From a virus: a DNA stretch of 37,964 bases. The notes beneath the pieces are model-generated. The model saw nothing but the letters and a program-made list of their open reading frames with translations. It ran no database searches and was not told where the DNA came from. Positions 28,669-36,061 of the stretch are shown here, piece after piece; the first letter of the stretch is position 1; each line of letters opens with the position of its first letter. The stretch is from positions 1 to 37,964 of the IMG/VR virus record IMGVR_UViG_3300045918_000841. One strand, given 5' to 3'. The position numbers and the translations under genes were made by a program.

Positions 28669-29669
28669 CTCCCCACCCCACAAAAGGACCGGGCCACTGG
28701 TATGTTGATATCGGATACGGCAAAAACCGGATCAGAATACCCTTTGCCGGTACCCACGAAGCCGCCAAAGATTATGAACGCTCCAAACGCCGCAGTCGAG
28801 GACTCGCCACCATCGACACAGATCCACGCCTGCGCGAAATATCAGCCGACTATCTCCGCACCTATAAACTGGACCATCTCCCGGAAGGATACAGCCGCCA
28901 AAAACGCAGCGTCGCCATTATCGAAAACTACTTCGGCGCCTTCAATATGAGCAGCATCACCACCACCCTGATCGAACAGTATAAATACAAACGCATGGAA
29001 ACCGTCAAACCGGTCACCATCAACAAAGAACTCTGTGCCCTCTCCGGCATATTCAAATGGGCCAAAGACGAAAACCGCATTGACCTCATCCCGAGAATAA
29101 AAAAGTTTCCACCGAAATTGACAGCATCGCCAATAGCTGATATACCACTACGCGCAAACATCATCGAACTGCTGCCGCACATCCCGGAAAAGATCCGTGG
29201 CCTGTTCAAACTAATGTTCTTCTACGGGCTCAGATCCGGAGAAGCACGCAACCTGCGAATTGAAAACATCAACCTGGACGCCAAAACATTTTGGGTAAAA
29301 GGGAAGGGAGGGAAATTGAGAAGCCTGCCGATCATGGATGACGAAACCTTTATAGAACTTGAACAACGCTGCAAAAACAACACAGACGGATGGCTCTGGT
29401 ACTCTCCCCGCACCAAAGGCCCATACAAAGACATCCGCGCCAGCCTCAAACAAGCAGCCCTAAAAGCAGGCATCCCGACAAATATGTACCCGCACCTGTT
29501 GCGCCACGGCTGCGCCACAGAACTCGTCGGCCTCACCGACCTACGCACCGCCCAGGCGATATTAGGACACAGCACCATAGTAACAACAGAGAAATACTTA
29601 CACGTCCGAGAACACCGCATGACAGAAGCCCTAGCCGGCCACAACAACGGAGTCGTTGACAGGATATGA
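28659..29669 (+). CDS. int: Tyrosine integrase of the prophage, 336 aa
   Basis: The N-terminal part has a phage-type arm-binding beginning and a SAM-like core-binding domain. Catalytic residues are R192 (FFYGLRSGEARNLR), a Lys in KGKGGKLRSLPI (about 214-225), H279 and R282 (YPHLLRHGCATEL), H304 (LGHS) and Y313 (TEKYLHV). It catalyses integration and excision at the attachment site. It ends 25 bp before the tRNA-Leu gene, which points to the tRNA as the integration target. The opposite attachment site is outside the window. Confidence 0.9.
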   Translation: MSVTPHPTKGPGHWYVDIGYGKNRIRIPFAGTHEAAKDYERSKRRSRGLATIDTDPRLREISADYLRTYKLDHLPEGYSRQKRSVAIIENYFGAFNMSSITTTLIEQYKYKRMETVKPVTINKELCALSGIFKWAKDENRIDLIPRIKKFPPKLTASPIADIPLRANIIELLPHIPEKIRGLFKLMFFYGLRSGEARNLRIENINLDAKTFWVKGKGGKLRSLPIMDDETFIELEQRCKNNTDGWLWYSPRTKGPYKDIRASLKQAALKAGIPTNMYPHLLRHGCATELVGLTDLRTAQAILGHSTIVTTEKYLHVREHRMTEALAGHNNGVVDRI

Positions 29670-29694
29670 CAATTTTTACCCCCGCAAACCCGCT

Positions 29695-29781
29695 GCCCGA
29701 ATGGCGGAACTGGTAGACGCAAGGGACTTAAAATCCCTCGGAAGAAATTCTGTGCCGGTTCGATTCCGGCTTCGGGCACCA
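29695..29781 (+). tRNA. tRNA-Leu(UAA), complete with encoded CCA
   Basis: The acceptor stem is GCCCGAA/TTCGGGC, discriminator A, then CCA. The anticodon arm GGGAC-TTAAAAT-CCC gives anticodon TAA. A long variable arm and a TTCGATT T-loop identify a class II leucine tRNA. It separates two integrase genes. Confidence 0.95.
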
Positions 29782-29814
29782 ACATTTAGTCCAATACAAT
29801 CCAGTAAGTATCTA

Positions 29815-29841
29815 AGCCCCTTGAAAATAGGGGCTTTTTTT
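29815..29841 (+). terminator. Rho-independent terminator of the tRNA gene
   Basis: AGCCCC and GGGGCT form a 6-bp stem with a nine-base loop, followed by seven T's, 33 bp after the tRNA. The host attachment region for the right-hand element lies before it. Confidence 0.85.
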
Positions 29842-29889
29842 ATATCTATTGTCTTTTATAGTCCTTTGCTGTACGTTTACATCCAGTGG

Positions 29890-29923
29890 TTTTAGGTACC
29901 TAAAAAGCGGTAAAAGGTACCTT
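29890..29923. promoter_or_regulatory. Two GGTACC-centred palindromes upstream of the second integrase
   Basis: A perfect 16-bp palindrome TTTTAGGTACCTAAAA (29890-29905) and a 10-bp palindrome AAGGTACCTT (29914-29923) have centres 21 bp apart, two helical turns. They lie 38 bp before the integrase start. They may be arm-type integrase sites or operators for an autoregulator. Confidence 0.5.
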
Positions 29924-29960
29924 ACTAAAAATGGAAGTACCCAAAACGGAGGAAAAGGCC

Positions 29961-31193
29961 ATGCCGAAAAGGATTACACCACTTACTGACATTCAAGTAA
30001 AGAATGCGAAACCGCAGGAAAAAGAAATTACTCTTTTCGACGGCGGCGGGCTGTATGTGAAGATTACCCCTTCGGGCGGGAAGTTGTGGCACCTCAAATA
30101 TCGGTACCGTGGCAAAGATAAAAAACTATGCCTTGGGGCCTACCCTGCCATATCTCTTTATGATGCCAGACAGCGCCGGGAAGATGCAAAGAAGTTGCTG
30201 GCAAATGATGTTGACCCAAGTGAAGCGAAGAAGGCCCAAAAATCGGCGCAAGGAGAGCAGGACGCAAACACCTTTGAAGTAATAGCCCGTGAATGGCATA
30301 GCAAATATTCACATACATGGGTTGCGAGTCACGCGCAGCATAAACTTGAACGTCTGGAAAAGAATGTTTTCCCTTGGATAGGTAAACGACCGATTAAGGA
30401 GTTGACGGCACCTGACGTGCTGGTAGTGTTACGCCGGATGGAATCCCGGAATATCCTGGACACGGCACACAGAGTGCGCTTTGAGTGTGGGGCAATTTTC
30501 CGATACGCCATTGCCACCGGACGAGCCGACCGTGACCCTGTAGCAGACCTCAAAGGCGCATTGCCACCAGTAAAGAACGGCCACCATGCCGCACCGACTG
30601 ACCCGAAAGAACTTGCACCACTATTACGGGCTATCGACGGATTTGAAGGCTCATTCGTCGTCAAGTGCGCTTTGCAGCTCACACCGATGTTATTTGTCCG
30701 ACCGGGAGAACTCCGCCATGCCGAATGGTCAGAGTTTGATTTTGAAACGGCTGAATGGAACATCCCCGCAGGGCGCATGAAAATGAAGATCGCTCACCTT
30801 GTGCCGCTGAGTGAGCAGGCTATTGCCATACTCAACGAACTCCGTCCGCTCACCGGCCATAGCAAATATGTATTCCCTTCTCACAGATCGCCGTTACGGT
30901 GCATGAGTGACAATGCTTTAAACGCTGCCATGAGGCGTATGGGATTTGATAAGGATGAAGTGACAGCTCACGGTTTCAGAGCCACTGCGCGAACGATACT
31001 TGATGAAGTGTTACAGGTTCGACCGGATTTTATCGAGCATCAACTTGCACACGCAGTTAAAGATCCGAACGGCAGGGCATATAATCGGACGGCGCACCTT
31101 GCCGAACGTAAAAAAATGATGCAGGTCTGGGCTGATTATCTGGACGGATTGAAGCATGTCACAAAGGTATTGCCATTCAAAAAGGCGGCATAA
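29961..31193 (+). CDS. int: P4-type tyrosine integrase of the right-hand element, 410 aa
   Basis: The ATG at 29961 (MPKRITPLTDIQVKNAKPQE) has GGAGG nine bases upstream. The N-terminus carries an arm-DNA-binding DUF4102-like domain (LFDGGGLYVKITPSGGKLWH). Catalytic residues are R in LFVRPGELRHAEW (about 246), HGFRATART (about 337, HxxR), H in HQLAHAV (about 359) and Y in GRAYNRT (about 373). P4-type integrases insert genomic islands and satellites at tRNA 3' ends, in agreement with the adjacent tRNA-Leu. The element is likely the tRNA-distal partner of this gene. Confidence 0.9.
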   Translation: MPKRITPLTDIQVKNAKPQEKEITLFDGGGLYVKITPSGGKLWHLKYRYRGKDKKLCLGAYPAISLYDARQRREDAKKLLANDVDPSEAKKAQKSAQGEQDANTFEVIAREWHSKYSHTWVASHAQHKLERLEKNVFPWIGKRPIKELTAPDVLVVLRRMESRNILDTAHRVRFECGAIFRYAIATGRADRDPVADLKGALPPVKNGHHAAPTDPKELAPLLRAIDGFEGSFVVKCALQLTPMLFVRPGELRHAEWSEFDFETAEWNIPAGRMKMKIAHLVPLSEQAIAILNELRPLTGHSKYVFPSHRSPLRCMSDNALNAAMRRMGFDKDEVTAHGFRATARTILDEVLQVRPDFIEHQLAHAVKDPNGRAYNRTAHLAERKKMMQVWADYLDGLKHVTKVLPFKKAA

Positions 31194-31289
31194 TTAACCT
31201 TGTCTTATCCAATGTACATAGACTATCTCTTTTTGGTCACAATATATAGTGCCTATTTCCGAGACAACTTCAACCTGTAGTGGGTGGGG

Positions 31290-31318
31290 TTGACCTAACA
31301 TGGACAACCTGATATAAT
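31290..31318 (+). promoter_or_regulatory. Strong sigma-70-type promoter
   Basis: TTGACC (31290-31295), a 17-bp spacer, and TATAAT (31313-31318) match consensus closely. Transcription would start near 31325, one base before an ATG at 31326, so a leaderless mRNA or a noncoding RNA is predicted. It is the clearest promoter in the window. Confidence 0.75.
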
Positions 31319-31325
31319 GCCACCC

Positions 31326-31736
31326 ATGAATAAAGATTACACACATTGGATGGACATAGTAAAGCTGGCCGGGACAACCGCAAGTCCGTTGCACCTCCGG
31401 TTCAATAGGGGTATGCTCCGTAACGATGGCATTGCACCTACAGTAAAGAAGCAGATAACTTCAGTGGTACGCAACCTGTTACCATCTCCATTTGCGCGAG
31501 CATCTGACGAAATACAAGTAAAGCATCACCTTGAATCGTTCCGAGTTATTATCCATCACAATAAAGGTATTTTGTCGGGAGTGGAGCTAGAGCAGCCAAC
31601 AGGCAACGGAAGCTACACCAAGAACCGAGTAACACCAGAACTCACAATGAATCGGAGGCCGAACGAGAGCTACAGGAATGTAGACTCGAACGGCATAGAG
31701 ATACACCGAAGTAACATAAATTGCACATCAAATTAG
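31326..31736 (+). CDS. Possible leaderless gene, hypothetical, 136 aa
   Basis: The frame from the ATG at 31326 begins MNKDYTHWMDIVKLAGTTAS and encodes a basic protein with few hydrophobic stretches. There is no ribosome-binding site, and the predicted transcription start falls next to the ATG. Low-complexity residues such as NRRPNESYRNVDSNGIEI near the C-terminus are not typical of a folded protein. The region could instead be an untranslated leader. I list it because it is the only open frame in an 800-bp gap. Confidence 0.35.
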   Translation: MNKDYTHWMDIVKLAGTTASPLHLRFNRGMLRNDGIAPTVKKQITSVVRNLLPSPFARASDEIQVKHHLESFRVIIHHNKGILSGVELEQPTGNGSYTKNRVTPELTMNRRPNESYRNVDSNGIEIHRSNINCTSN

Positions 31737-31999
31737 AAAGGAGTCTGCTGTACCACATCGCCGTATTTGCAACCACAAACCGCTGAGAACACGCGGTTAA
31801 ATTGTGGTTCCTCCGCAATAAACGGCACACAGCAGCTCAGGACTCAACCGGTATAACAACCGGGGACACCCTCCGAAAGCCCGCAGTGGACACTAAAAGC
31901 GCAGAAGTATTGCGTCCGCCGTGTCCGTTGCGGGTTTTTTTTATTCCTGTTCGGGCCTACGTCCACCCTTAATAATGTTTCAATGAAAGGTAAATAAAC
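31737..31999 (+). ncRNA. Structured untranslated region upstream of alpA
   Basis: Between the possible leaderless gene and the alpA-like gene lies a region with several RNA-capable hairpins. One is at 31771-31809 (AACCACAA/TTGTGGTT outer and ACCGC/GCGGT inner). Another, at 31880-31942, is multi-part. It could be a satellite immunity or regulatory RNA, by analogy with the P4 CI RNA. No family was recognised. Confidence 0.4.
31880..31942 (+). terminator. Long terminator-like hairpin
   Basis: Outer pairs CCCGCA/TGCGGG, then GGACAC/GTGTCC, with a small inner hairpin (31899-31915), are followed by eight T's (31935-31942). It ends any transcript from the 31290 promoter about 58 bp before the alpA-like gene, unless antitermination or refolding occurs. 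Confidence 0.75.
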
Positions 32000-32200
32000 A
32001 TGAATGCAATACAAAATAAAGAAAATCGTTTGTTGCGGGTAAAGCAGGTTTTGGAGTTGGTGCCAGTGTCTAAAAGTTCGTGGTGGGCAGGAGTAAAAAG
32101 CGGAAAGTATCCGGCTTCTGTGAAGTTGGGAGAACGTACCACCTGTTGGCGGCTGTCTGAAATTATGGCACTAATCGAAGCAGCGGGGGTGACTGCCTAA
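32000..32200 (+). CDS. AlpA-family excision/transcription regulator, 66 aa
   Basis: This 66-residue protein has the segments ENRLLRVKQVLELVPVSKSS and WWAGVKSGKYPASVKLGERT, then TCWRLSEIMALI. These give the AlpA winged-helix-like fold. AlpA proteins activate integrase or regulate excision in P4-like satellites and related islands. It is the first gene of the replication operon, with AAAGG upstream. The next gene starts inside its stop codon (TAATG). Confidence 0.85.
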   Translation: MNAIQNKENRLLRVKQVLELVPVSKSSWWAGVKSGKYPASVKLGERTTCWRLSEIMALIEAAGVTA

Positions 32201-32454
32201 TGGATGTCAGACAACCAGAAATACAGACAACTACCGACTTTGATTTAGGTGCAACATACATGGAGAGTACCGGCAGACAACCTGTTCCCTGTCGTCAGCC
32301 GGGGGATCACCTTATCTCGCTTGAACTTATAAACGATGATGTTACCCGTAACCTGATGATTGCCTACGCAAGCGGGAATTTAATGGTAAACGTCAAACGC
32401 TTTGCCGCTTGCAGAGCATGGATTTACCGACAGGCAAAGGCGGTGAAGTCATGA
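32200..32454 (+). CDS. Hypothetical protein in satellite operon, 84 aa
   Basis: The ATG overlaps the alpA stop (TAATG), and its own stop overlaps the primase-helicase start by 4 bp. The protein (MDVRQPEIQTTTDFDLGATY at the start) has a C-terminal half with LELINDDVTRNLMIAYASGN and MVNVKRFAACRAWIYRQ, including one cysteine. It is soluble and slightly acidic. No family is recognised. Coupling suggests a role in satellite replication. Confidence 0.55.
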   Translation: MDVRQPEIQTTTDFDLGATYMESTGRQPVPCRQPGDHLISLELINDDVTRNLMIAYASGNLMVNVKRFAACRAWIYRQAKAVKS

Positions 32455-34907
32455 GAGCCGCACAGATGCAGCAGGCAATGGAGAATGACGGACTGCAACC
32501 GGCAGAGCAGATCATTGCTGACAGTGTATTCCGCAGGATAGACGATACAAACGGCAAGCCCGGAAACAAGCTGATAGGGTATGTCAACCATGTTAACGCA
32601 GGCTATTACTGCCATTGGTCGAAGATGCCGGTAGGCAGGACGTGGAGTATCAAGAATGAAACCGACTTCACGCCAGAAGAGAAGCGAGACTTTGCAGTCA
32701 AGATGCAACAGGCGCGGAAAGATCGGGAAGCAGCAGAGACACAACGCCGTAAAGAGTGCCGGGAACTGGTTTCTGTAATTTGGGGTGAGTCACAGCTTGC
32801 CACCGACAGTCACCCGTACTTGGTCAAGAAGGGTGTTCAGGCTCACGGCCTGAAACTCTACAACGGTCGCCTCGTTGTGCCGGTCTACGATACCGATAGT
32901 GTACTTCACGGTTTGCAATATCTCACTACAGATTTCAAATGGTTTGAAGATGGAACCGCCGTCAAGGGGAATTTTGCCCATATTGCCGGTGACAACGATA
33001 AGCCGATATATGTTTGTGAAGGTTGGGCGACAGGAGCAACGATTCACGAAACAACCGGGGCAACTGTTGTAATCGCTTTCGGTTGCGGGAATCTCCGGCC
33101 TGTGATGGAGGCAATCAGAACGAGAGTCGGGGCGGAAAAAAGCATCGTTGTCTGTGCTGATAATGACCGCTTAACAACTGGCAATCCGGGATTGACACAC
33201 GCCACGGCAGCATCAACAGCAGTCAATGCAGGTCTTGCAATCCCTATCTTTCCCGGCGATATGGGAACGGACTTCAATGATATGACGGTTCTTTCAGGAA
33301 TTCCGGCTGTCAAGAATGTTCTGGAAGCAGCATCGCGGTCACTTCCACCGGCTATTCTTGAATCGGCAATGGTACCGGCAGTTCAACAGTACCAACTCCG
33401 ACCGTATCAAGAAAAGGCATTGTGCAATATCAAACAGGCCATTGCTACAGGCTTTCACAGCATTATGATTCAGTCACCTACCGGCAGCGGCAAAGGCGTA
33501 ATGTTGTCGCACATCATTCACCTGTGCCATCAGAAGGGCAGCACCGTTTTGTTTCTGGTTCACAATATCGAAATTCTCTATCAGGTCAGTGACTACCTGA
33601 ACAAATGGGGCATTGAACACGGAATCATCAAGGCAGGCGAAAAACATGAAGATCGTCACCCTGTGCAGCTTGCCAGTTTTCAGACATTGTATCGGCGTAT
33701 CAAAAACCCGTTCATCAAGAAAGCTGATGTAGTAATCATTGACGAGGCACACCACGCAACCGCAACTACATTCATCAAGGTTATTGAAGAGTTTAGAAAG
33801 AAGGTCGTACTAGGTTTTTCCGCTACCCCTATGAGAAACAATGGTCTTGGTTTAGGCAATCTTTTTGACAAGATGATTCAGGTTGCCACCATCAGCGAAC
33901 TTATTGCACTTGGCTACCTCGTACCTGTTCGCGTGTATGCCCCTGTTCGTCCCGACCTTGCAGGAGTGAAGGTAACGGCTGGGGATTACAACACACGCGA
34001 CCTTGAAACAGCAATGAATAAGCCTACGATAGTTGGTGATGTTGTCGGCCACTATCAGCAGTTCGGGCAGAACCGGAAAGCAATCTGTTTTGCTACCGGG
34101 GTGAAACATTCCATTGCTCTCTGCCAGCAGTTCCATGCAGCGGGTATAACGGCGGCACATGTTGACGGGAAAACGCCAAAGGAAGAACGCGATTCGATTC
34201 TTTCCAGATTCAAGGCCGGTTCCATTCAGATCATTGTCAACTGCCAAGTGTTCACCGAAGGGGTTGATGTTCCGGACATTGGCTGTGTGATTCTGGCACG
34301 TCCTACTAAGTCTCTTGGCATGTACCTGCAAATGACAGGGCGCGGTATGCGTATCTTTCCCGGCAAGGAGGATTGCATCTTGCTTGACCATGCCGGGGCG
34401 GTACATGAGCATGGTTTCCCTGATGAGATAACAGAATGGGAATTGTCCACCACGACCAGAACAGTTAACAAAAAGAATGAGCAGCGCAAAAAAAAGGAAT
34501 CCGAGCCGATAAGTTGCCCTGTCTGTGACTTGCTCTATACTGCGCAATTGCAGTGTCCCGGTTGCGGAAACATTCCTACCATCAAGCAGATCGGCAAGGA
34601 CATAAAGTATATCGACGGTGAACTTGGGGAGATCGTCAGAAAATCATCCACCACGACCAAAAAGCCGAAAGTAAAAGAACCGACCAGTGAGGAAAAGGCG
34701 GCATGGTTCCGGCAGTTAAAGTTGTATTGCCAGCAGCAAGGACATAATACGGGCTGGATTTCCCATAAATTTCGGGAGAAGTTCGGAATATGGCCTAACA
34801 AATATGCGAGTCTGCCAGCGGCTACGGAAGTATCGCCGGAAGTAATGGGATATATCCGTTATTCAAATATAAGACGTGTCAAGTCACCGGCACAAATGGC
34901 GGCTTGA
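32451..34907 (+). CDS. Satellite primase-helicase: Toprim plus SF2 helicase, 818 aa
   Basis: The ATG at 32451 overlaps the previous stop by 4 bp; an earlier in-frame ATG at 32409 would extend into the upstream gene. The N-terminal part has the Toprim-like segment YVCEGWATGATIHETTGAT (about 186-204), and VVCADNDR (about 231-238) contains the second acidic motif. The C-terminal two-thirds is an SF2 helicase: SPTGSGKG (about 341-348), DEAHH (about 430-434), SAT (about 457), then ARPTKSLGMYLQMTGRGMRI for motif VI. A zinc knuckle (SCPVCDLL...QCPGCG, about 687-707) follows. This links primase-like and helicase functions, as in P4 alpha-type replication proteins, but with a Superfamily 2 motor. It probably starts satellite replication. 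Confidence 0.8.
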   Translation: MRAAQMQQAMENDGLQPAEQIIADSVFRRIDDTNGKPGNKLIGYVNHVNAGYYCHWSKMPVGRTWSIKNETDFTPEEKRDFAVKMQQARKDREAAETQRRKECRELVSVIWGESQLATDSHPYLVKKGVQAHGLKLYNGRLVVPVYDTDSVLHGLQYLTTDFKWFEDGTAVKGNFAHIAGDNDKPIYVCEGWATGATIHETTGATVVIAFGCGNLRPVMEAIRTRVGAEKSIVVCADNDRLTTGNPGLTHATAASTAVNAGLAIPIFPGDMGTDFNDMTVLSGIPAVKNVLEAASRSLPPAILESAMVPAVQQYQLRPYQEKALCNIKQAIATGFHSIMIQSPTGSGKGVMLSHIIHLCHQKGSTVLFLVHNIEILYQVSDYLNKWGIEHGIIKAGEKHEDRHPVQLASFQTLYRRIKNPFIKKADVVIIDEAHHATATTFIKVIEEFRKKVVLGFSATPMRNNGLGLGNLFDKMIQVATISELIALGYLVPVRVYAPVRPDLAGVKVTAGDYNTRDLETAMNKPTIVGDVVGHYQQFGQNRKAICFATGVKHSIALCQQFHAAGITAAHVDGKTPKEERDSILSRFKAGSIQIIVNCQVFTEGVDVPDIGCVILARPTKSLGMYLQMTGRGMRIFPGKEDCILLDHAGAVHEHGFPDEITEWELSTTTRTVNKKNEQRKKKESEPISCPVCDLLYTAQLQCPGCGNIPTIKQIGKDIKYIDGELGEIVRKSSTTTKKPKVKEPTSEEKAAWFRQLKLYCQQQGHNTGWISHKFREKFGIWPNKYASLPAATEVSPEVMGYIRYSNIRRVKSPAQMAA

Positions 34908-34908
34908 T

Positions 34909-35316
34909 ATGGCTAAAACACGCCAGCAACACAAAGAGAAGATGCCTCCGTTTGTTCCTATTCGTATGGACATGCTGGAATCTACTGCGTACCAGACATT
35001 ACCGCCAAGTGCTGCAAAGTTACTTCCGTACTTCATCCGTACTTGTATCAGGGTTATAAGGGGTGCGCCTGATACATCAACAATATTCGGGTTTACATAC
35101 ACCGAGGCTGAAAAGTGCGGCTTTGCTGTCAACACCTTTACCAGAGCAGTTAAGGCACTTGTGCTGCATGGATTCATTGACCTTGTTGAAGCAGGAGGTT
35201 TGAGGGGAGCAGGTCATACTTGCAGTAAGTACAAACTCTCTAGCCAATGGGTTGGTTATGGCGGTTTGGATTGGGCGAAAGCAGCACACAAGGAGCAGCA
35301 GAGTGCAAAGAAATAG
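34909..35316 (+). CDS. Winged-helix replication-associated protein, 135 aa
   Basis: The ATG at 34909 is 1 base after the primase-helicase stop. The protein has AYQTLPPSAAKLLPYFIRTC, then FTYTEAEKCGFAVNTFTRAV and KALVLHGFIDLVEAGGLRG, a winged-helix domain similar to those of plasmid replication proteins. It is followed by a basic C-terminal tail. Because it precedes an iteron-like repeat region, it may bind the origin. The family assignment is tentative. Confidence 0.6.
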   Translation: MAKTRQQHKEKMPPFVPIRMDMLESTAYQTLPPSAAKLLPYFIRTCIRVIRGAPDTSTIFGFTYTEAEKCGFAVNTFTRAVKALVLHGFIDLVEAGGLRGAGHTCSKYKLSSQWVGYGGLDWAKAAHKEQQSAKK

Positions 35317-35344
35317 GCAGAGAAGATGGCAATATATATGAACT

Positions 35345-35465
35345 CCTCTCTTTTGGGGGGGTAGTGATGGCAAAAATTAGCCCCTACAACCTCCGATATG
35401 GGGGGGGTCTAGCAATTCAGTACCCCCAAAAGAGAGGTTGTAGGGGTGATTCAGTACCCCCAAAA
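35345..35465. repeat. Iteron-like direct and inverted repeats, candidate replication origin
   Basis: A 17-bp direct repeat ending in TACCCCCAAAA occurs at 35415-35431 and 35449-35465. Its inverse (TTTTGGGGGGGTA, part of 35345-35363) occurs upstream. A second inverted pair, CCCCTACAACCTC (35381-35393) and GAGGTTGTAGGGG (35434-35446), is interlaced with the first. An 8-G run is at 35400-35407. No gene overlaps these repeats. The order follows two replication proteins, as in many iteron origins. Confidence 0.65.
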
Positions 35466-35588
35466 CGAGGGTTGACTCTAATTTTAAAATTGAATGTCCC
35501 TAATGTCAGAGGGGCCATTCATTCCCTCTTACTATCTTATTTCTTTACTAGAAAACATTAAGCTGTAATAGCTATGGGAGATTTTACC

Positions 35589-35897
35589 ATGATTGAATCA
35601 TCAAGCAGAATAACAACCTACCAGACAAAGAAGAACTCAAACGAGACAGTCAGACTGGAGTACGAGGTCTATATGGAAAGCCCGATTGTTTCCATACGCT
35701 CATATCGCGGCAATACCTTCACGGGGAAAGGCATCTCATTGCACCCTGCTCTTATGCTGGAATTGCTGCCAGAGATTGAGAAAGCGGTGCATGAGTTCAA
35801 GGCGGTGCTGATGACACAATGCGGTGAACAGGCGGCAGAAGAGACGGTCAGAATTGAACGCAAACAGCGACGGAAAGCCGCAAAGGCGGCGGCATGA
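35589..35897 (+). CDS. Hypothetical protein, 102 aa
   Basis: The ATG at 35589 follows GGGAG at eight bases; an earlier ATG at 35574 is less well placed. The product begins MIESSSRITTYQTKKNSNET and includes MESPIVSIRSYRGNTFTG, with a helical C-terminal half (LMLELLPEIEKAVHEFKAVL) ending in a basic Ala-rich tail. Members of P4-like operons with similar layout exist, but I do not recognise the family. A role in satellite maintenance is possible. Confidence 0.5.
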   Translation: MIESSSRITTYQTKKNSNETVRLEYEVYMESPIVSIRSYRGNTFTGKGISLHPALMLELLPEIEKAVHEFKAVLMTQCGEQAAEETVRIERKQRRKAAKAAA

Positions 35898-35980
35898 GTA
35901 CACGTTCTGTAATTGGAACCGTCCTCAAGACAAAGATGGGTGACAGTATGATCGTCGTCACAGAACAGTACAATCATTAA
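35894..35980 (+). CDS. Possible small peptide gene, 28 aa
   Basis: An ATG at 35894 overlaps the preceding stop (ATGA) and opens a 28-codon frame (MSTRSVIGTVLKTKMGDSMI, then VVTEQYNH). The 4-bp overlap is the only support. Its length makes a coding call weak. It is the last candidate gene of the operon. Confidence 0.3.
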   Translation: MSTRSVIGTVLKTKMGDSMIVVTEQYNH

Positions 35981-36061
35981 GAGATTACGGCATGTCAGGG
36001 GATGAAAAAAGGGGCGTGTGTCAATTCGGAACAGCCCGAAGTTGATGCACGACCCACTATA

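Noticed and set aside
33852-34547. A 231-codon minus-strand frame opposite the satellite helicase
   Set aside because: It is antisense to conserved helicase motifs, and no family or ribosome site supports it.
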